The notes: generated from the letters alone by a model not told the origin. Shown: positions 32,033-43,277, counted from the stretch's first letter. The stretch is DNA of 64,000 bases from Siphonodentalium dalli (GCA_032622095.1 CP136069.1:13684450-13748449); one strand, 5' to 3'. Numbers and translations: made by a program.

Positions 32033-34484
32033 TAGCTCAACTTGGAAAGGGAATAATTTAATGTATTACAGTCAATGGAGCGATTAGGAATGTGGAAAGT
32101 TGAATGTCTAATACTAGTTTATAGACATGAAGAGAAAAGTAAAATCCAAGATGGCTGCTGGCGGCCATGTTTTCGGCCGAATGACCCCAAAATGATTGTA
32201 TCCCATCTACATGTCATCGTTAACATCCATGACAAATTTTATGACGATCAGACTAAAGGTACGACCTGTAGCCTATGCTAAAGAATTTAGTCATACAAAG
32301 AGTTTTTTGGCCGAATGACACCAAAATGACTCGTTCCCATCTACATGTCATTATTAACATTATTAACAAAGAGTAAAATCCAATATTAACAACCATGACA
32401 AATTTCATGATGATCAGACGAACAGTACGACCTGTGGCCCATGCTAATGGATTAAATTTTGAAATCCAAGATGGCCACTGGCGGCCATGTTTTTTGTCCG
32501 AATGACCCCAAAATGACTCGTTCCCATTTACATTCCAATTTCAACAGCCATGACAAATTTTATGATGATCAGACTAAATGTACGACCTGTAGCCCGTGCT
32601 AAAGGATTTAGTCATACAAAGAGTAAAATCAAAGATGGCTGCTGGCGGCCATGTTTTTCTGCCGAATGACCCCAAAATTACTCGTTCCCATTTACATTCC
32701 AATTTCAACAGCCATGACAAATTTTATGATGATCCGACTAAAGGTACGACCTGTAGCCCGTGCTAAAGGATTTAGTCATACAAAGAGTAAAATCAAAGAT
32801 GGCTGCTGGCGGCCATGTTTTTCTGCCGAATGACCCCAAAATGACTCGTTCCCATCTACATGTCATTATTAACATTCACGACAAATTTTATGATGATCAG
32901 ACTAAAGGTACAACCTGTAGCCCGTGCTAAAGGCTTTAGTCATACAAAGAGTAAAATCCAAGATGGCTGCTGGCGGCCATGTTTTTTGGCCGAATGACCC
33001 CAAAAGTACTCGTTCCCATCTACATGTCATTGTTAACATCCATGACAAATTTTATGATGATCAGACGAACAGTACGACCTGTGGCCCGTGCTAATGGATT
33101 AAATTTTGAAATCCAAGATGGCCACTGGCGGCCATGTTTATTGGCCGAATGACCCCAAAATTACTCGTTCCCATCTACATTCCAATTTCAACAGCCATGA
33201 CAAATTTTATGATAATCAGACTAAAGGTACGGCCTGTAGCCCGTGCTAAAGGATTTAGTCATACAAAGAATAAAATCCAAGATGGCTGCTGGCGGCCATG
33301 TTTTTTGGCCGATTGACCCCAAAATGACTCGTTCCCATCTACATGTCATTATTAACATTCATGACAAATTTTATGATGATCAGACTAAAAGTAGGACCTA
33401 TAGCCCGTGCTAAAGGATTTAGTCATACAAAGAGTAAAATCCAAGATGGCTGCTGGCGGCCATGTTTTTTGGCCGAATGACCCCAAAATTACTCGTTCCC
33501 ATCTACATGTCAATATTAACATCCATGACTAATTTGATGATGATCAGACTAAAGGTACGACCTGTAGCCCGTGCTAAAGAATTTAGTCATACAAAGAGTA
33601 AAATCCAAGATGGCTGCTGGCCGCCATGTTTTTTGGCCGAATGACCCCAAAATTACTCGTTCCCATCTACATGTCAATATTAACATCCATGACAAATTTC
33701 ATGATGATCAGACGAACAGTACGACCTGTGGCCCGTGCTAATGGATTGAATTTTGAAATCCAAGATGGCCGCTGGCGGCCATGTTTTTTGTCCGAATGAC
33801 CCCAAAATGACTCGTTCCCATCTACATTCCAATTTCAACAGCCATGACAAATTTTATGATGATCGGACTTAAGGTACGACCTGTAGCCCGTGCTAAAGGA
33901 TTTAGTCATACAAAGAGTGAAATCAAAGATGCCTGCTGGCGGCCATGTTTTTCGGCCGAATGACCCCAAAATGACTCGTTCCCATCTACATGTCATTATT
34001 AACATTCTTGACAAATTTTATGATGATCAGACTAAAAGTACGACCTGTAGCCCGTGCTAAAGAATTTAGTCATACAAAGAGTAAAATCCAAGATGGCTGC
34101 TGGCGGCCATGTTTTTGGGCCGAATGACCCCAAAATTACTCGTTCCCATCTACATGTCAATATTAACATCCATGACAAATTTCATGACGATCAGACAAAC
34201 AGTACGCCCTGTAGCCCGTGCTAATGGATTGAATTTTAAAATGCAAGATGGCCACTGGTGGCCATGTTTTTTTACCGAATGACCCCAAAATCATTAATCA
34301 TTCTGGTCTAAATGTTGATGTCAACAGCTATGACAAATTTCATAATGATCCGACCAAAGGTACGACCTGTAGACTGCATTGTTGACGCCTTACGTACACA
34401 CGTACACACGCACACACGTACACACGGACGACGGACGACAAAGCCATGGCAATAGCTCAAACTTTACAAAGTAAAGTTGAGCTA
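32033..34484 (+). mobile_element. Pearl/Helentron-like element, largest copy
   Basis: The left end is gaaagtgtcaatgacactgt then tagctcaacttggaaaggg, identical to the starts at 46750 and 58240. The core has about 13 units of ~165 bp (agagtaaaatccaagatggc, tggcggccatgttttttgg, aatgaccccaaaatgac, catctacatgtcat). It ends with a cacacgtacacacgc tract, cacggacgacgg and the terminal hairpin aatagctcaaactttacaaa .. gttgagcta. Small ORFs (60-82 codons) repeat once per unit and are not genes. Confidence 0.85.
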
Positions 34485-34950
34485 ACTAGTATTTGATTGG
34501 TTGAAATCACAGCAGTTTATCAAATTAAACCAATCAGACGATGGCTTACAGTCTGAGGCTAGGTTACGGAGGTCAGTCATTTCACTTCCACCAACGTTTG
34601 TGTCAAAGGTCAAAGTGCGAGCTCACGGAAACAAACGAAATTTACAGATTTACTTCCGCTAACACTTCGTAAGCATTCACAGCTTACGGAAACGAACGAG
34701 GGGACCCGATTGACTTCGTATGGTAACTGCATAATACGGAAGCGGAACTGTATCGTAGTGTATCGAAATTACAGACAAATGAATCGCATAGAGAATCGTG
34801 AATGACGAATCGCGATGAATCGAAATCGCGATGAATCGTTACAGGCCTACCGGGTATAGTGGTACCATTCCCCCCCAACACCTAGCAGAAACCCTGCAAT
34901 ATCATTCTAAGATTATGGATATATACTCCTATAAACATCATTAGTTATCT

Positions 34951-35048
34951 TCGGCAACATTGGGAGTACATGGAGATTTAATACCTGGATGTTGATTTTG
35001 AACCCCGAGACATCCAGGTATTAAATCTTCATGTACTCCACGACATTG
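34951..35048. repeat. Perfect-arm palindrome
   Basis: Arms gagatttaatacctggatg and catccaggtattaaatcttc, extending outward through ggagtacatg/catgtactcc, enclose a short loop. It is probably a small fold-back element not seen elsewhere in the window. Confidence 0.7.
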
Positions 35049-35254
35049 ACAGAATTAACGATTTTGCCAGAGATAACGATTTTGCCAGAGATAACGATTT
35101 TGTCCCCACAACAATAGCCATGTCATCTTAATTAAAGTGTGTTTTTCATATATATGCTCTCAGATGAATTGACACCAATAAAAATAATTCAGTAGCCGAC
35201 CTATATAATCGCTTTACTAGAGCAATGTCACAATTGGCGGAAACTGCAAAAATT

Positions 35255-35395
35255 CAACGGTCATTCATATACCCCCGATGTTTCACATGCTCATTTACCC
35301 CCGATGTTTCACATGCTCATATACCCCGATGTTTCACATGCTCATATACCCCCGATGTTTCACATGCTCATATACCCCCGATATTTTGTGCACGT
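35255..35395. repeat. ~26 bp minisatellite, 5 units
   Basis: The unit catatacccccgatgtttca + catgct repeats about five times. Confidence 0.85.
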
Positions 35396-35548
35396 TTTTA
35401 ATGAAAACATGTTTTTAATTATATTCTAAAGGAATTTAAATTAAAGGGACATTCATTCATATCTTCATAATTTCGCAAGAGGTATCTCAAAACATACCTA
35501 CATAGGTGGAAGATTTCCAAACAAATTTGTCGATAATGTGCTGAAAAA

Positions 35549-36063
35549 ATGTGTAACATGTATGTTTCTTATTTAATGTGTAACATGTATGTTTCTTATT
35601 TAATGTGTAACATGTATGTTTCTTATTTAATGTGTAACATGTATGTTTCTTATTTAATGTGTAACATGTATGTTTCTTATTTAATGTGTAACATGTATGT
35701 TTCTTATTTAATGTGTAACATGTGTGTTTCTTATTTAATGTGTAACATGTATGTTTCTTATTTAATGTGTAACATGTATGTTTCTTATTTAATGTGTAAC
35801 ATGTATGTTTCTTATTTAATGTGTAACATGTGTGTTTCTTATTTAATGTGTAACATGTATGTTTCTTATTTAATGTGTAACATGTATGTTTCTTATTTAA
35901 TGTGTAACATGTATGTTTCTTATTTAATGTGTAACATGTATGTTTCTTATTTAATGTGTAACATGTATGTTTCTTATTTAATGTGTAACATGTGTGTTTC
36001 TTATTTAATGTGTAACATGTATGTTTCTTATTTAATGGGTAACATGTGTGTTTCTTATTTGTT
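35549..36063. repeat. 27 bp minisatellite, about 19 units
   Basis: The unit atgtgtaacatgtatgttt + cttattta is almost invariant, with a minor tgtgtttc variant spaced irregularly. It yields an artefactual 201-codon frame. It lies in the intron about 320 bp past the donor of exon 36383-36581 and contains no exon sequence. A ~50 bp direct duplication (cagcaaccatgtaaagatct) follows at 36100-36205. Confidence 0.93.
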
Positions 36064-36274
36064 TTCGGTAAATTTGAGATCGTTTCATTTGTGCTGGTTC
36101 AAATTTAATCAGCAGCCATGTGAAGATCTGGAGCTTAGTGAAGTGTTTAAATAGTTTAATCAGCAACCATGTAAAGATCTAGAGCTTAGTGAAGTGTTTA
36201 AATAGTTTCATTATACGATAACACACTTTACCTTTTTCACATACATGTAGTTGCGAGTTCTTCCGCTTCCTAAT

Positions 36275-36344
36275 TCTAATTTCTCATCATTTCTGAGTGG
36301 ATATTATCGGTACTTTGGCCACATGTGCTGTCGTGTGTCAGAGG
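36275..36344 (-). repeat. Decayed duplicate of a TMCC exon 3' end and donor
   Basis: About 70 bp aligns with 36371-36447: ctaatttctcatcatttctg against ctaatttctcaccgtttctg, then gtactttgg/gac, cacatgtgctgtcgt. On the minus strand the copied donor is atgaga instead of gtgaga, so it is inactivated. Confidence 0.85.
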
Positions 36345-36382
36345 TTATTTATTATTATATATGTAAATAACTAATTTCTCAC

Positions 36383-36581
36383 CGTTTCTGAGTGGAGATC
36401 TTCGGTACTTTGACTACATGTGCTGTCGTCTGTGGGTGGGAGGAGGTTGGTCGAGCTCGATTTAGACTTGCTCCCTGTACTCAGCGTGTCTGGCGAATGA
36501 TGCTTCTTCGTTGGTAGGGGACTCTTTGTCAGCTTTTTCAGTCCTTTTAGAGGTGGGTTTTTACTGACTTCAGATTTTTTC
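36383..36581 (-). CDS. TMCC-family protein, basic/serine-rich N-terminal exon
   Basis: A 199 nt exon with acceptor tattttccag and donor gtgaga; only one of three frames is open. It reads KKSEVSKNPPLKGLKKLTKS, PLPTKKHHSPDTLSTGS, then a serine-rich part ending CSQSTEDLHSET. TMCC proteins have a variable, basic and serine-rich N-terminus here, so homology cannot be shown directly, but both phases fit the neighbours. The end of this exon has a decayed copy 96 bp downstream. Confidence 0.75.
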
Positions 36582-36632
36582 CTGGAAAATAAAACGTAAG
36601 AGTTTGAGCGAGACGGTAGCTGTTAGGATCAA

Positions 36633-36886
36633 GCCTTGAAATAGTGTGTCTGTCATTTGCAGAATGAGGTCCCCAGAGGGTGAATTTAGTGATGCTACCC
36701 CGCATAGCGGGCTAGCATCACCAAATTCACCCTCCGGGGACCTCATTCTGCTTACACCTCAGCAGAATGAGGTTCCCAGAGAATGAATTTGGTGATGCTA
36801 GCCCGCTATGTGGGGTAGCATCACTAAATTCACCCTCTTGGGACCTCATTCTGCAAATGACAGACACACTATTTCAAGGCTTGGCT
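36633..36886. mobile_element. Double-palindrome MITE, complete
   Basis: Termini caagccttgaaatagtgtgt and its complement; both inner palindromes are intact. Confidence 0.85.
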
Positions 36887-36896
36887 AGGATCAACA

Positions 36897-37502
36897 GTCT
36901 CTTTGAAAACCCGACGAAAATCCTATAACGGATGTAAGTCTCTAGAAGTGTCCATAATATAAATCCTATAACGGATGTAAGTCTCTAGAAGTGTCCATAA
37001 ATAAATCCTATAACGGATGTAAGTCTCTAGAAGTGTCCATGTTATTTCATTTCTGAGATGACGAGGCATTCCCAACATGATGTAATAAATCGTTTCCAAA
37101 TATGGAGTGCATTCCTGGCGTAGTAAATGTATGTGAGAATCATAGTATTTAGAAATAGTTATAAATACAATAAGATGCGAAAGAATAATCCGTCATGAAT
37201 ATCGTTGACTGATAAAAAACTCGAAGATGATGTCTCCTATATTACGATGAGTAAAATGAATTATGGATATATCGCCTGTATTCAGTTTACCAACAATAGT
37301 TGAGTTTGACAATGCGTGGGAAAATTGTCAACATGCCATTGATCTCTGATCTCTGACGTGATCTGCTATGCCATAAACCAATGAAATCGTGCACAGTCTG
37401 TGCCACTCTCCAATGAAATGGAGGAAATCCCTTCAAAACAGAACCTAATTTTAATAGAGACGTACATTCGATATAGGATTTTCGTCAGCTTTTCAGTGAG
37501 AC
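36897..37502. mobile_element. ~600 bp TIR element with internal 43 bp tandem repeat
   Basis: The left end gtctctttgaaaacccgacg + aaaatcctata is inverted at the right end (tataggattttcgtcagctt + ttcagtgagac). Just inside the left TIR, atcctataacggatgtaagt + ctctagaagtgtccat repeats three times, so the minisatellite grew from the TIR region itself. Confidence 0.65.
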
Positions 37503-37879
37503 TGCACTCAATATAACGAGTATTGTAAGCAAGAATCATATTTGATTCTCGTGTTCACTTCGCGAGAATCATTCGCAACAATCGTTTCTGTTTCTGATTC
37601 TCATACAAATGTTATGCATAATGACCCGGGATTAAAATAAAGCATAGTTTCTGTAAAAAGGCTCCATACGTACCATACGGTATTGTCGGAGGAGGGACAT
37701 TATATAAAATTGATTAATTATCTACAGACATTATTAATGAATGCTGAAATAAAAATTTTCATAAGCTGAAAATTACGTTGCGGGCAACCAAAATATACCA
37801 CCAACCTCAAAACCAATGGCAACCTGAAAAGAACAACATTAAGCCAATATAAATCAAGCATCCGATTAAAGACAATTAT

Positions 37880-38285
37880 ACATTGGCCTCCTGAGTTTAG
37901 TGTGCCTGTCATTTGCAGAATGAGGTCCCCAGAGGGTGAATTTAGTGATGCTAATCCTGCACGGTGGGCTAGCATCACCAAATTCAACCTCTGGGGACCT
38001 CATTCTGCATGGTCACATCTGCTATGGGCGACAAATGGTGGGTGCCAATTGGTGAACATTGTTATGTACACCCATTGGGAACCTCAATTATGCAATGTAT
38101 CATCTGCCAATTTGGGGATATAGAGAAACTAAACTAAAGTTTCTATAGAAATTTGATGATAAAGAAACTTTCCAGAGAAGATGAGGCCTAAGCAGAATGA
38201 GGTCCCCAGAGGGTGAATTTAGTGATGCTAGCCCACCTCGATCATTCTGCAAATGGCAGACACACTAAACTCAGGCTTGGTTTGA
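37880..38285. mobile_element. Double-palindrome MITE, long variant
   Basis: It includes the usual palindrome, then the extended part (tgctatgggcgacaaatgg, acccattgggaacctcaat, tttggggatatagagaaact), and ends gacacactaaactcaggctt. The second palindrome is partly deleted. Confidence 0.75.
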
Positions 38286-38324
38286 ATATAAATTTTGTCG
38301 AGGTGCCCTTTAATTATGCAACAC

Positions 38325-38415
38325 TTTTCTCATAACACAAGGGACCTAAGGTCCATGTCTATTAATAACCTCATAACACAAGGGACCTAAGGTCCATGTC
38401 TATTAATAACACTAT
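38325..38415. repeat. ~42 bp direct duplication
   Basis: ctcataacacaagggaccta + aggtccatgtctattaataa occurs twice in tandem. Confidence 0.85.
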
Positions 38416-38455
38416 GACTGAATATCTGGTTTTCTTGATGTGGAGATATAATATA

Positions 38456-38659
38456 CAGTAATGCCCTAAGTAATTGACCCCTTAACCACAGCAGAATTAT
38501 GGGTAACTTTTCAGGATTTAGTCAGAAATATGGCTTATTGCCATTCATCGGAAAGCTCTCCCCGATGAATGATAACAAGCCATATTTCTGACTAAATCCT
38601 GAAAAGTTACCCATAATTCAGCTGTGGTAAAGGAGTCGATTAATTATAGGGCATTACTG
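38456..38659. mobile_element. cagtaatgccc palindromic MITE
   Basis: A complete fold-back copy flanked by TA, with a short centre (ctctccccgatgaatg). Confidence 0.85.
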
Positions 38660-38919
38660 TAACACCCTCCCTTCTGTTTTGAAATTGAGCAGTGTAGACA
38701 AAATTCACACTGAGAATGGGATGTAAAAGGACAGAGAAAAGAAGGTGGCATGGAACCATGCACTAAATCAAATGATTACAGATTTTGAAGATATACAAAT
38801 TGGATCAGAGCACTATAATGATGTACTTGAGGAGCTGCATTAACCATACGTAATTGTTGAGAAACTCAGTCAATATTTGCATCATTAATAGACCACTTGA
38901 GTCCAAAGGAGGCCAAGTA

Positions 38920-39050
38920 GTCAATTAGAGACGCATATACATGTAGACGACAATTAGAGATGCATACACATGTAGACGACAATTAGAGATGCATACACAT
39001 GTTGACTACAATTAGAGACGCATATACACGTACATGTATACTACATTAGC
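38920..39050. repeat. ~27 bp minisatellite, 4 units
   Basis: The unit gacaattagagatgcataca + catgta repeats four times with small changes. Confidence 0.8.
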
Positions 39051-39149
39051 ACATTTTTCATGCTTTTCCAGTTATATTATCGCCTTATTGAAGTAAATCA
39101 ATCTGATAGCTGATTATTCAGATAATTATCCAACTGTAAGAGAGTAGCA

Positions 39150-39540
39150 TTTAACCCTTTGAGAGCCCCACACAGACTGGAGCAGACGACACTCCGTAGT
39201 ACATGCTTCTATCTGTGTGAGGCTCCCTGTGGGTTAAACATTAAACTTTATATATCTCCTCGGTTATTATCCCTTTCATGATGGGAGCTATGCTGGTGCA
39301 GCATTAATGATCCTGTGCCAGTGTATGCTCTTATATATGCGAGTCTCCCATAGGGAGTCTCGCATATATAAAAGAATGCACTGGCTTACAAATACAAGGT
39401 AAATATTAATTGTTAGGCCAATGCATTTTCTTATAATATGCGAGGCGCCCTATGGGTGACTCCCATATATAAGAGAATGCATTGGCTCAGAGTTTTCGCA
39501 AAATTTCAGGAAGCTAAAGTCATCTAAGGGTTAACAAATA
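39150..39540. mobile_element. Hairpin-core MITE with gagccccacaca segment
   Basis: It holds gagagccccacacagactgg with a gtgaggctccctgtgggtta partner, then the hairpins at 39311-39385 and 39417-39490, ending in tttcgcaaaatttcaggaag. Confidence 0.65.
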
Positions 39541-39579
39541 ATGCTGAAAATTCAAAACCGCACAGTGTCATTGATTGTA

Positions 39580-39789
39580 CAGTAATGCCCTAAATAATCG
39601 ACTCCTTAACCACAGCAGAAATATGGGTAATTTTTCAGGATTTAGTCAGAAATATGGCTTGTTGCCCTCAGTGAGAGCTATCGTGAGAGCTTTCCGATGA
39701 ATGGCAACAAGCCATATTTCCGGATAAATCCTGAAAAATTACCCATAATTCTGCTGTGGTTAAGGAGTCGATTATTTAGGGTATTACTG
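39580..39789. mobile_element. cagtaatgccc palindromic MITE, complete
   Basis: Flanked by ttgta / tacaat, itself palindromic about the TA. The arms are almost perfect; the centre carries a small rearrangement (ccctcagtgagagctatcgt). Confidence 0.85.
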
Positions 39790-39894
39790 TACAATTTCAG
39801 AAACGTACGTTACTATTAAAAATATTTACTCCTTTATAATTAATTCACTAAGGACACTGATTCTAATGGTTCAAAGTCATCGTGCTTAATTTAT

Positions 39895-40140
39895 ATATAA
39901 CCCTTTCATGACGGGAGCTACGCTGGCGCAACATCAAAGATCCTGTGCCAAATTTATTCTTGTGTATATGCGAGTCTCACATATATAAGAGAATGCATTG
40001 GCCTAACAATTTTTTATCAATTACTAGTATGGTTACATTCTTTGATAATTTTTATAATTTTTTCTTACATTCTTAAACAATTTTAATAATTTTTTATAAT
40101 ATTATCTTGCATTCTATAACAATTTTTATTATCCATCCCT
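39895..40140. mobile_element. Partial hairpin-core MITE
   Basis: It starts taaccctttcatgacgggag, has one degenerate hairpin (39949-40000) and the spacer with ttacattctt..acaattt repeats. Confidence 0.55.
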
Positions 40141-40154
40141 TAACTAACACCATT

Positions 40155-40300
40155 TCAGATTGGGCAAAAGCCGCCACGTGATATATAGTCCTGGAAAAAG
40201 TCATATTGGACTCCCGAAAGTCATATTGGACTCCCGACTGTACAATATTATATATCACTTTTTATTGGGACTCCGTGACGTCACGAATTAACTCTATTGC
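40155..40300. repeat. gtcatattggactcccg repeats
   Basis: aaagtcatattggactcccg occurs twice in tandem between gtgatatatag and its partner atatatcac. The same word pair recurs in the palindrome at 40535. Confidence 0.6.
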
Positions 40301-40534
40301 GAAATGAATCGGTGAAATTGTGATGCGCGCCCAACACTGATGGATTTTAGCAGACTTTTCACTTCCGCGTTGAGTTTTTTTTCTCACTTCCGTGTTTACT
40401 TTTCCAAATCATGCTTTCTGATGATCATTATACAGGCTTTTATAGAGAATTTAGTGCCGACAAATACCAAAAATAACCACAAAAGTTTGATTCCCAAAAT
40501 TTGAATAAACATACAGATGGATAATAAAAATGTG

Positions 40535-40697
40535 ATTATACAATGTTGTGTATACAGTATGGGTTTTTCTTGTACTGGTCCAGGTTGTGGTGAAGTCATA
40601 TTGGACTCGAAACTGGCGTGTCTCGTCCAATATGACTTTTCACCACAACCTGGACTCGTACAAGAAAAACACATCCTGTACACAACATTGTATAATA
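40535..40697. repeat. ~160 bp palindrome
   Basis: Arms attatacaatgttgtgtata + cagtatgggtttttcttgta and the complement enclose tcatattggactcgaaactg. It is probably a fold-back element; no other full copy is in the window. Confidence 0.75.
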
Positions 40698-40985
40698 ACT
40701 TTATAGTATAATTTTTTCTTACATTCTTTAATAATTTTATATGCAAGGCTCTCTATGGGAGACTTGAATATATAACTGAATGCATTGGCACAGAGTTTTC
40801 GCAAAATTTCAGGAAGCTCCAGTCAAGGTAGGGATAATAACTGAGACAATATATAAATTTTTATGTTTAACCCACAGGTAGCCTCATACAGATGGAAGCA
40901 TGCACCACAGAGTGTCGTCTGCTGCAGTCTATGTGGGGTTCTCTATGGGTCATGAAAGGGTTAATAAATACAGGGTTAAGACCAA
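40698..40985. mobile_element. Right part of hairpin-core MITE
   Basis: A truncated hairpin at 40737-40790 is followed by tttcgcaaaatttcaggaag and the gcagtctatgtggggttctc segment, ending catgaaagggttaa. Confidence 0.55.
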
Positions 40986-41405
40986 GCTAACAGAATTTCA
41001 CAAATATGGTGAAATAGAACCACACTATTTACATCAAGACAACTAATCATGGTGAATTATGGCATATGGCAAGCAGGTACAGATTTTGCCTACAAATTAG
41101 TGAACTTTGCACATTGGAATGACAAACTTGATGGAGCAGGTCTCAGGATATGCTAAAATGATAGAAATTTTCTGATCAATCACGTATACTCGAGAGGCAC
41201 CAATCAGTAATCCACATATTGATTGAATGTGTATCTACACACGAGGAGAACGCCTAACGCCTCCCCCTCAAATCACAGGGGATGACTCACTAACTTATGG
41301 TAATTTGTGTCTTGCGTGCTTCAAGAAAAAGTCACTCGGTACATTTCTCATATAAGGTGTCAAACTCAGGCAGCAAACACACTTCGATCTAGCCCTTAAG
41401 GAGCT

Positions 41406-41517
41406 ACAGTAATGCCGTATAGTTAATCGACTCCTTTAACCACAGCAGAATTATGGGTAACTTTTCAGGATTTAGTCGGAAATATGGCTTGTTGCCATTC
41501 ATTGGAAAGCTCTCGGA
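41406..41517. mobile_element. Left half of cagtaatgccc MITE
   Basis: It runs from cagtaatgccgtatagttaa to ccattcattggaaagctctc; the right arm is missing. Confidence 0.75.
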
Positions 41518-41539
41518 GTTAAAGAAGGAAGAACAAATA

Positions 41540-41950
41540 TACTCTAAATGAGTTGAGCCACCATTATATTTATGAATCTGACCCCGGTGGAGATAGTAAA
41601 ATTATAGACAAGATTGATTCCCGAATGGACTCTGTTTTTATTTTGATGATGGATAAATTTAACATGATTTTTTTCATAAAACAGAGTCAAAGTTTTAAAA
41701 CAATATATGTATAACATGATTTGATCTAAAAAATATATGTATGATAAGCGATATATATCCAGGTGGACGACAAATTCGCCACAGTTGAAGCGGATCAAAT
41801 TCCTTGTCACTAATTTGTTTCTGACAATAAATCTGGAACGCTTCAACTCGGCCACCAAACTCTTGAATGAAGAAATACAAAATATGTGGCTACAGATTGA
41901 CAGGTCACAGATAGACATAAGCTACTTCCACAGCCTGTTCATTAATTAAA
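41540..41950. other. Unique stretch with several open frames, not assigned
   Basis: Plus frame at 41737-41949 and two minus frames (41544-41918, 41695-41880) are open over the same bases, which is more often chance than coding. A plus-strand acceptor (tatatatccag) precedes a lysine/asparagine-rich helical reading (LERFNSATKLLNEEIQNMWL). No canonical donor fits either strand well. I cannot say which, if any, is real. Confidence 0.25.
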
Positions 41951-41983
41951 TTGTCACAGTATCTCTTGGAAAAGGTGTTTTTA

Positions 41984-42351
41984 CTCTGTGCCAATGCATC
42001 CTCTTATATATGCGAGTCAACCATAGGTGGCCTCGCATATATAAGAGAATGCATTGGCCTAACAATTTTTTATAATTTTTTTAAAATAAATGTTTCTGAC
42101 AATTTTTAGGACATAAAATAAAAAACATCCATTACCCTGCAGGGAGCCCCACACATATATAGAAGCATATAGAAGAGTGTCGTCTGCTCATGTTTATCTG
42201 GGGCTCTGTATGGGTGAAATTATAAAATTGTTAAAGAATACAAGAAAAAATGATTAAAAATGTAAAAAATTGTTCGGCCCATGCATTCTCTTATATATGC
42301 GAGGCGACCTATGGTCGACTCGCATATATAAGAGGATGCATTGGCACAGGG
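41984..42351. mobile_element. Hairpin-core MITE with accctgcagggagcc segment
   Basis: Two hairpins (41990-42060 and 42278-42350) flank cattaccctgcagggagccc and catatagaagagtgtcgtct, the same interior as 30847-31219. Confidence 0.8.
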
Positions 42352-42439
42352 AAAAAAATCCACATTATACAAACTATGACCAACTTAGATATTTTGGCCA
42401 CCAACCTCAAAGAAGGAAACACAAATATACTCTAAATTA

Positions 42440-42900
42440 GTTTAGCAACTAAATTATGTAGGCTCGACTCTTTCTTGAGAACACAAAGGGACCTCATGAA
42501 ATATAGATCTGTCGGTGGCCATCTTGCACTCAAACGTACATCTATTATCCTTGTCAAATAGGAACCCTACGTGAAAACATTCCGTACTAATAACAACGTC
42601 CTCGACACAGTACATATCTGTTTGTCTTCCATATAATTACTGTTTGCTAGGAATAGTACAAAGCTGCGATGATTTTTCCCTATTACCGTTTTATTTGAAG
42701 AGAAAAAAATCAATGAGGAAATTGGGAAGGGATTGAATGCGACCATTGTTTCTGAGTAAACGACAATGTCCTATCTTCTCTGGAGCTATGATTTATCCCA
42801 TATAATTCCATAAACCGTCGCTTGGTTTCCAATGCATTGGTATGTGATAACTGTCTCGGTTTGTGGTTTTCGCGTATAATTTCATTCACAGGCCATTATG
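42440..42900 (-). other. Unique stretch with weak coding-like frames
   Basis: On the minus strand, about 42890-42715 reads NEIIRENHKPRQLSHTNALE, then TKRRFMELYGINHSSREDRT. About 42630-42465 reads MYCVEDVVISTECFHVGFLF, then DKDNRCTFECKMATDRSIFH. Composition is not repetitive, but each frame is under 60 codons, splice sites are not convincing and I do not recognise a family. A remnant or nested gene is possible; chance is also possible. Confidence 0.2.
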
Positions 42901-43010
42901 CTCGAGGAGACATAATCCATTATTCTCTTGTGCACCAATAAATAGTGAGCCATGGTCCCATGTATTAACTATGCCTTCCATGACTGGAGCTTCCTGAAAT
43001 TTTGCAAAAA

Positions 43011-43277
43011 CCCTGTGCCAATGCATTCTCTTATATATGCGAATCTTGCATATATACAGTAATGCCCTAAATAAACGACTCCTTAAACACAGCAGAATTA
43101 TGGGTAACTTTTCATGATTTAGTCGGAAATATGGCTTGCATGTTGCCATTCATAAAAAAACTCTCAATGAGAGCTTTCCAATGAATGACAATTTAACAAG
43201 CCATATTTCTGACTAAATCATGAAAAGTTACCTATACCCATAATTCTGCTGTGGTTAAGGAGTCGATTAATCAGGTT
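43011..43277. mobile_element. cagtaatgccc MITE inserted in a hairpin-core copy
   Basis: The hairpin starting ccctgtgccaatgcattctc (43011) breaks off after gcatatata at 43056, where a cagtaatgccc element (43057-43277) begins. The MITE's right end is degraded (attaatcaggttt). Confidence 0.75.

Larger units (their letters stand above)
31286..34896. mobile_element. Nested stack: cagggtttctgct outer repeat, hAT element, Pearl-like element
   Basis: Inverted cagggtttctgctgg / ctagcagaaaccctg lie outermost (31286-31300, 34882-34896), without a matching target duplication. Inside is an element with 15 bp TIRs taggcctgtaacgat (31411-31425 and complement 34835-34849), flanked by ctgggtat and ccgggtat, a 7-of-8 match typical of the 8 bp hAT duplication. 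Just inside each TIR are cgatacgtatcgcgatac-type repeats (left) and aatcgcgatgaatcg repeats (right). A Pearl-like element fills most of the interior. Confidence 0.8.

Noticed and set aside
31286-34896. Outer cagggtttctgct inverted pair as a complete hAT element
   Set aside because: The inverted ends are clear, but the flanking 8 bp (acaagaag versus caatatca) do not match, so insertion is not demonstrated.
35549-36154. 201-codon ORF with MCNMYVSYL repeats
   Set aside because: The 27 bp repeat is stop-free in one frame; no conserved domain, splice signals or composition of a real gene.
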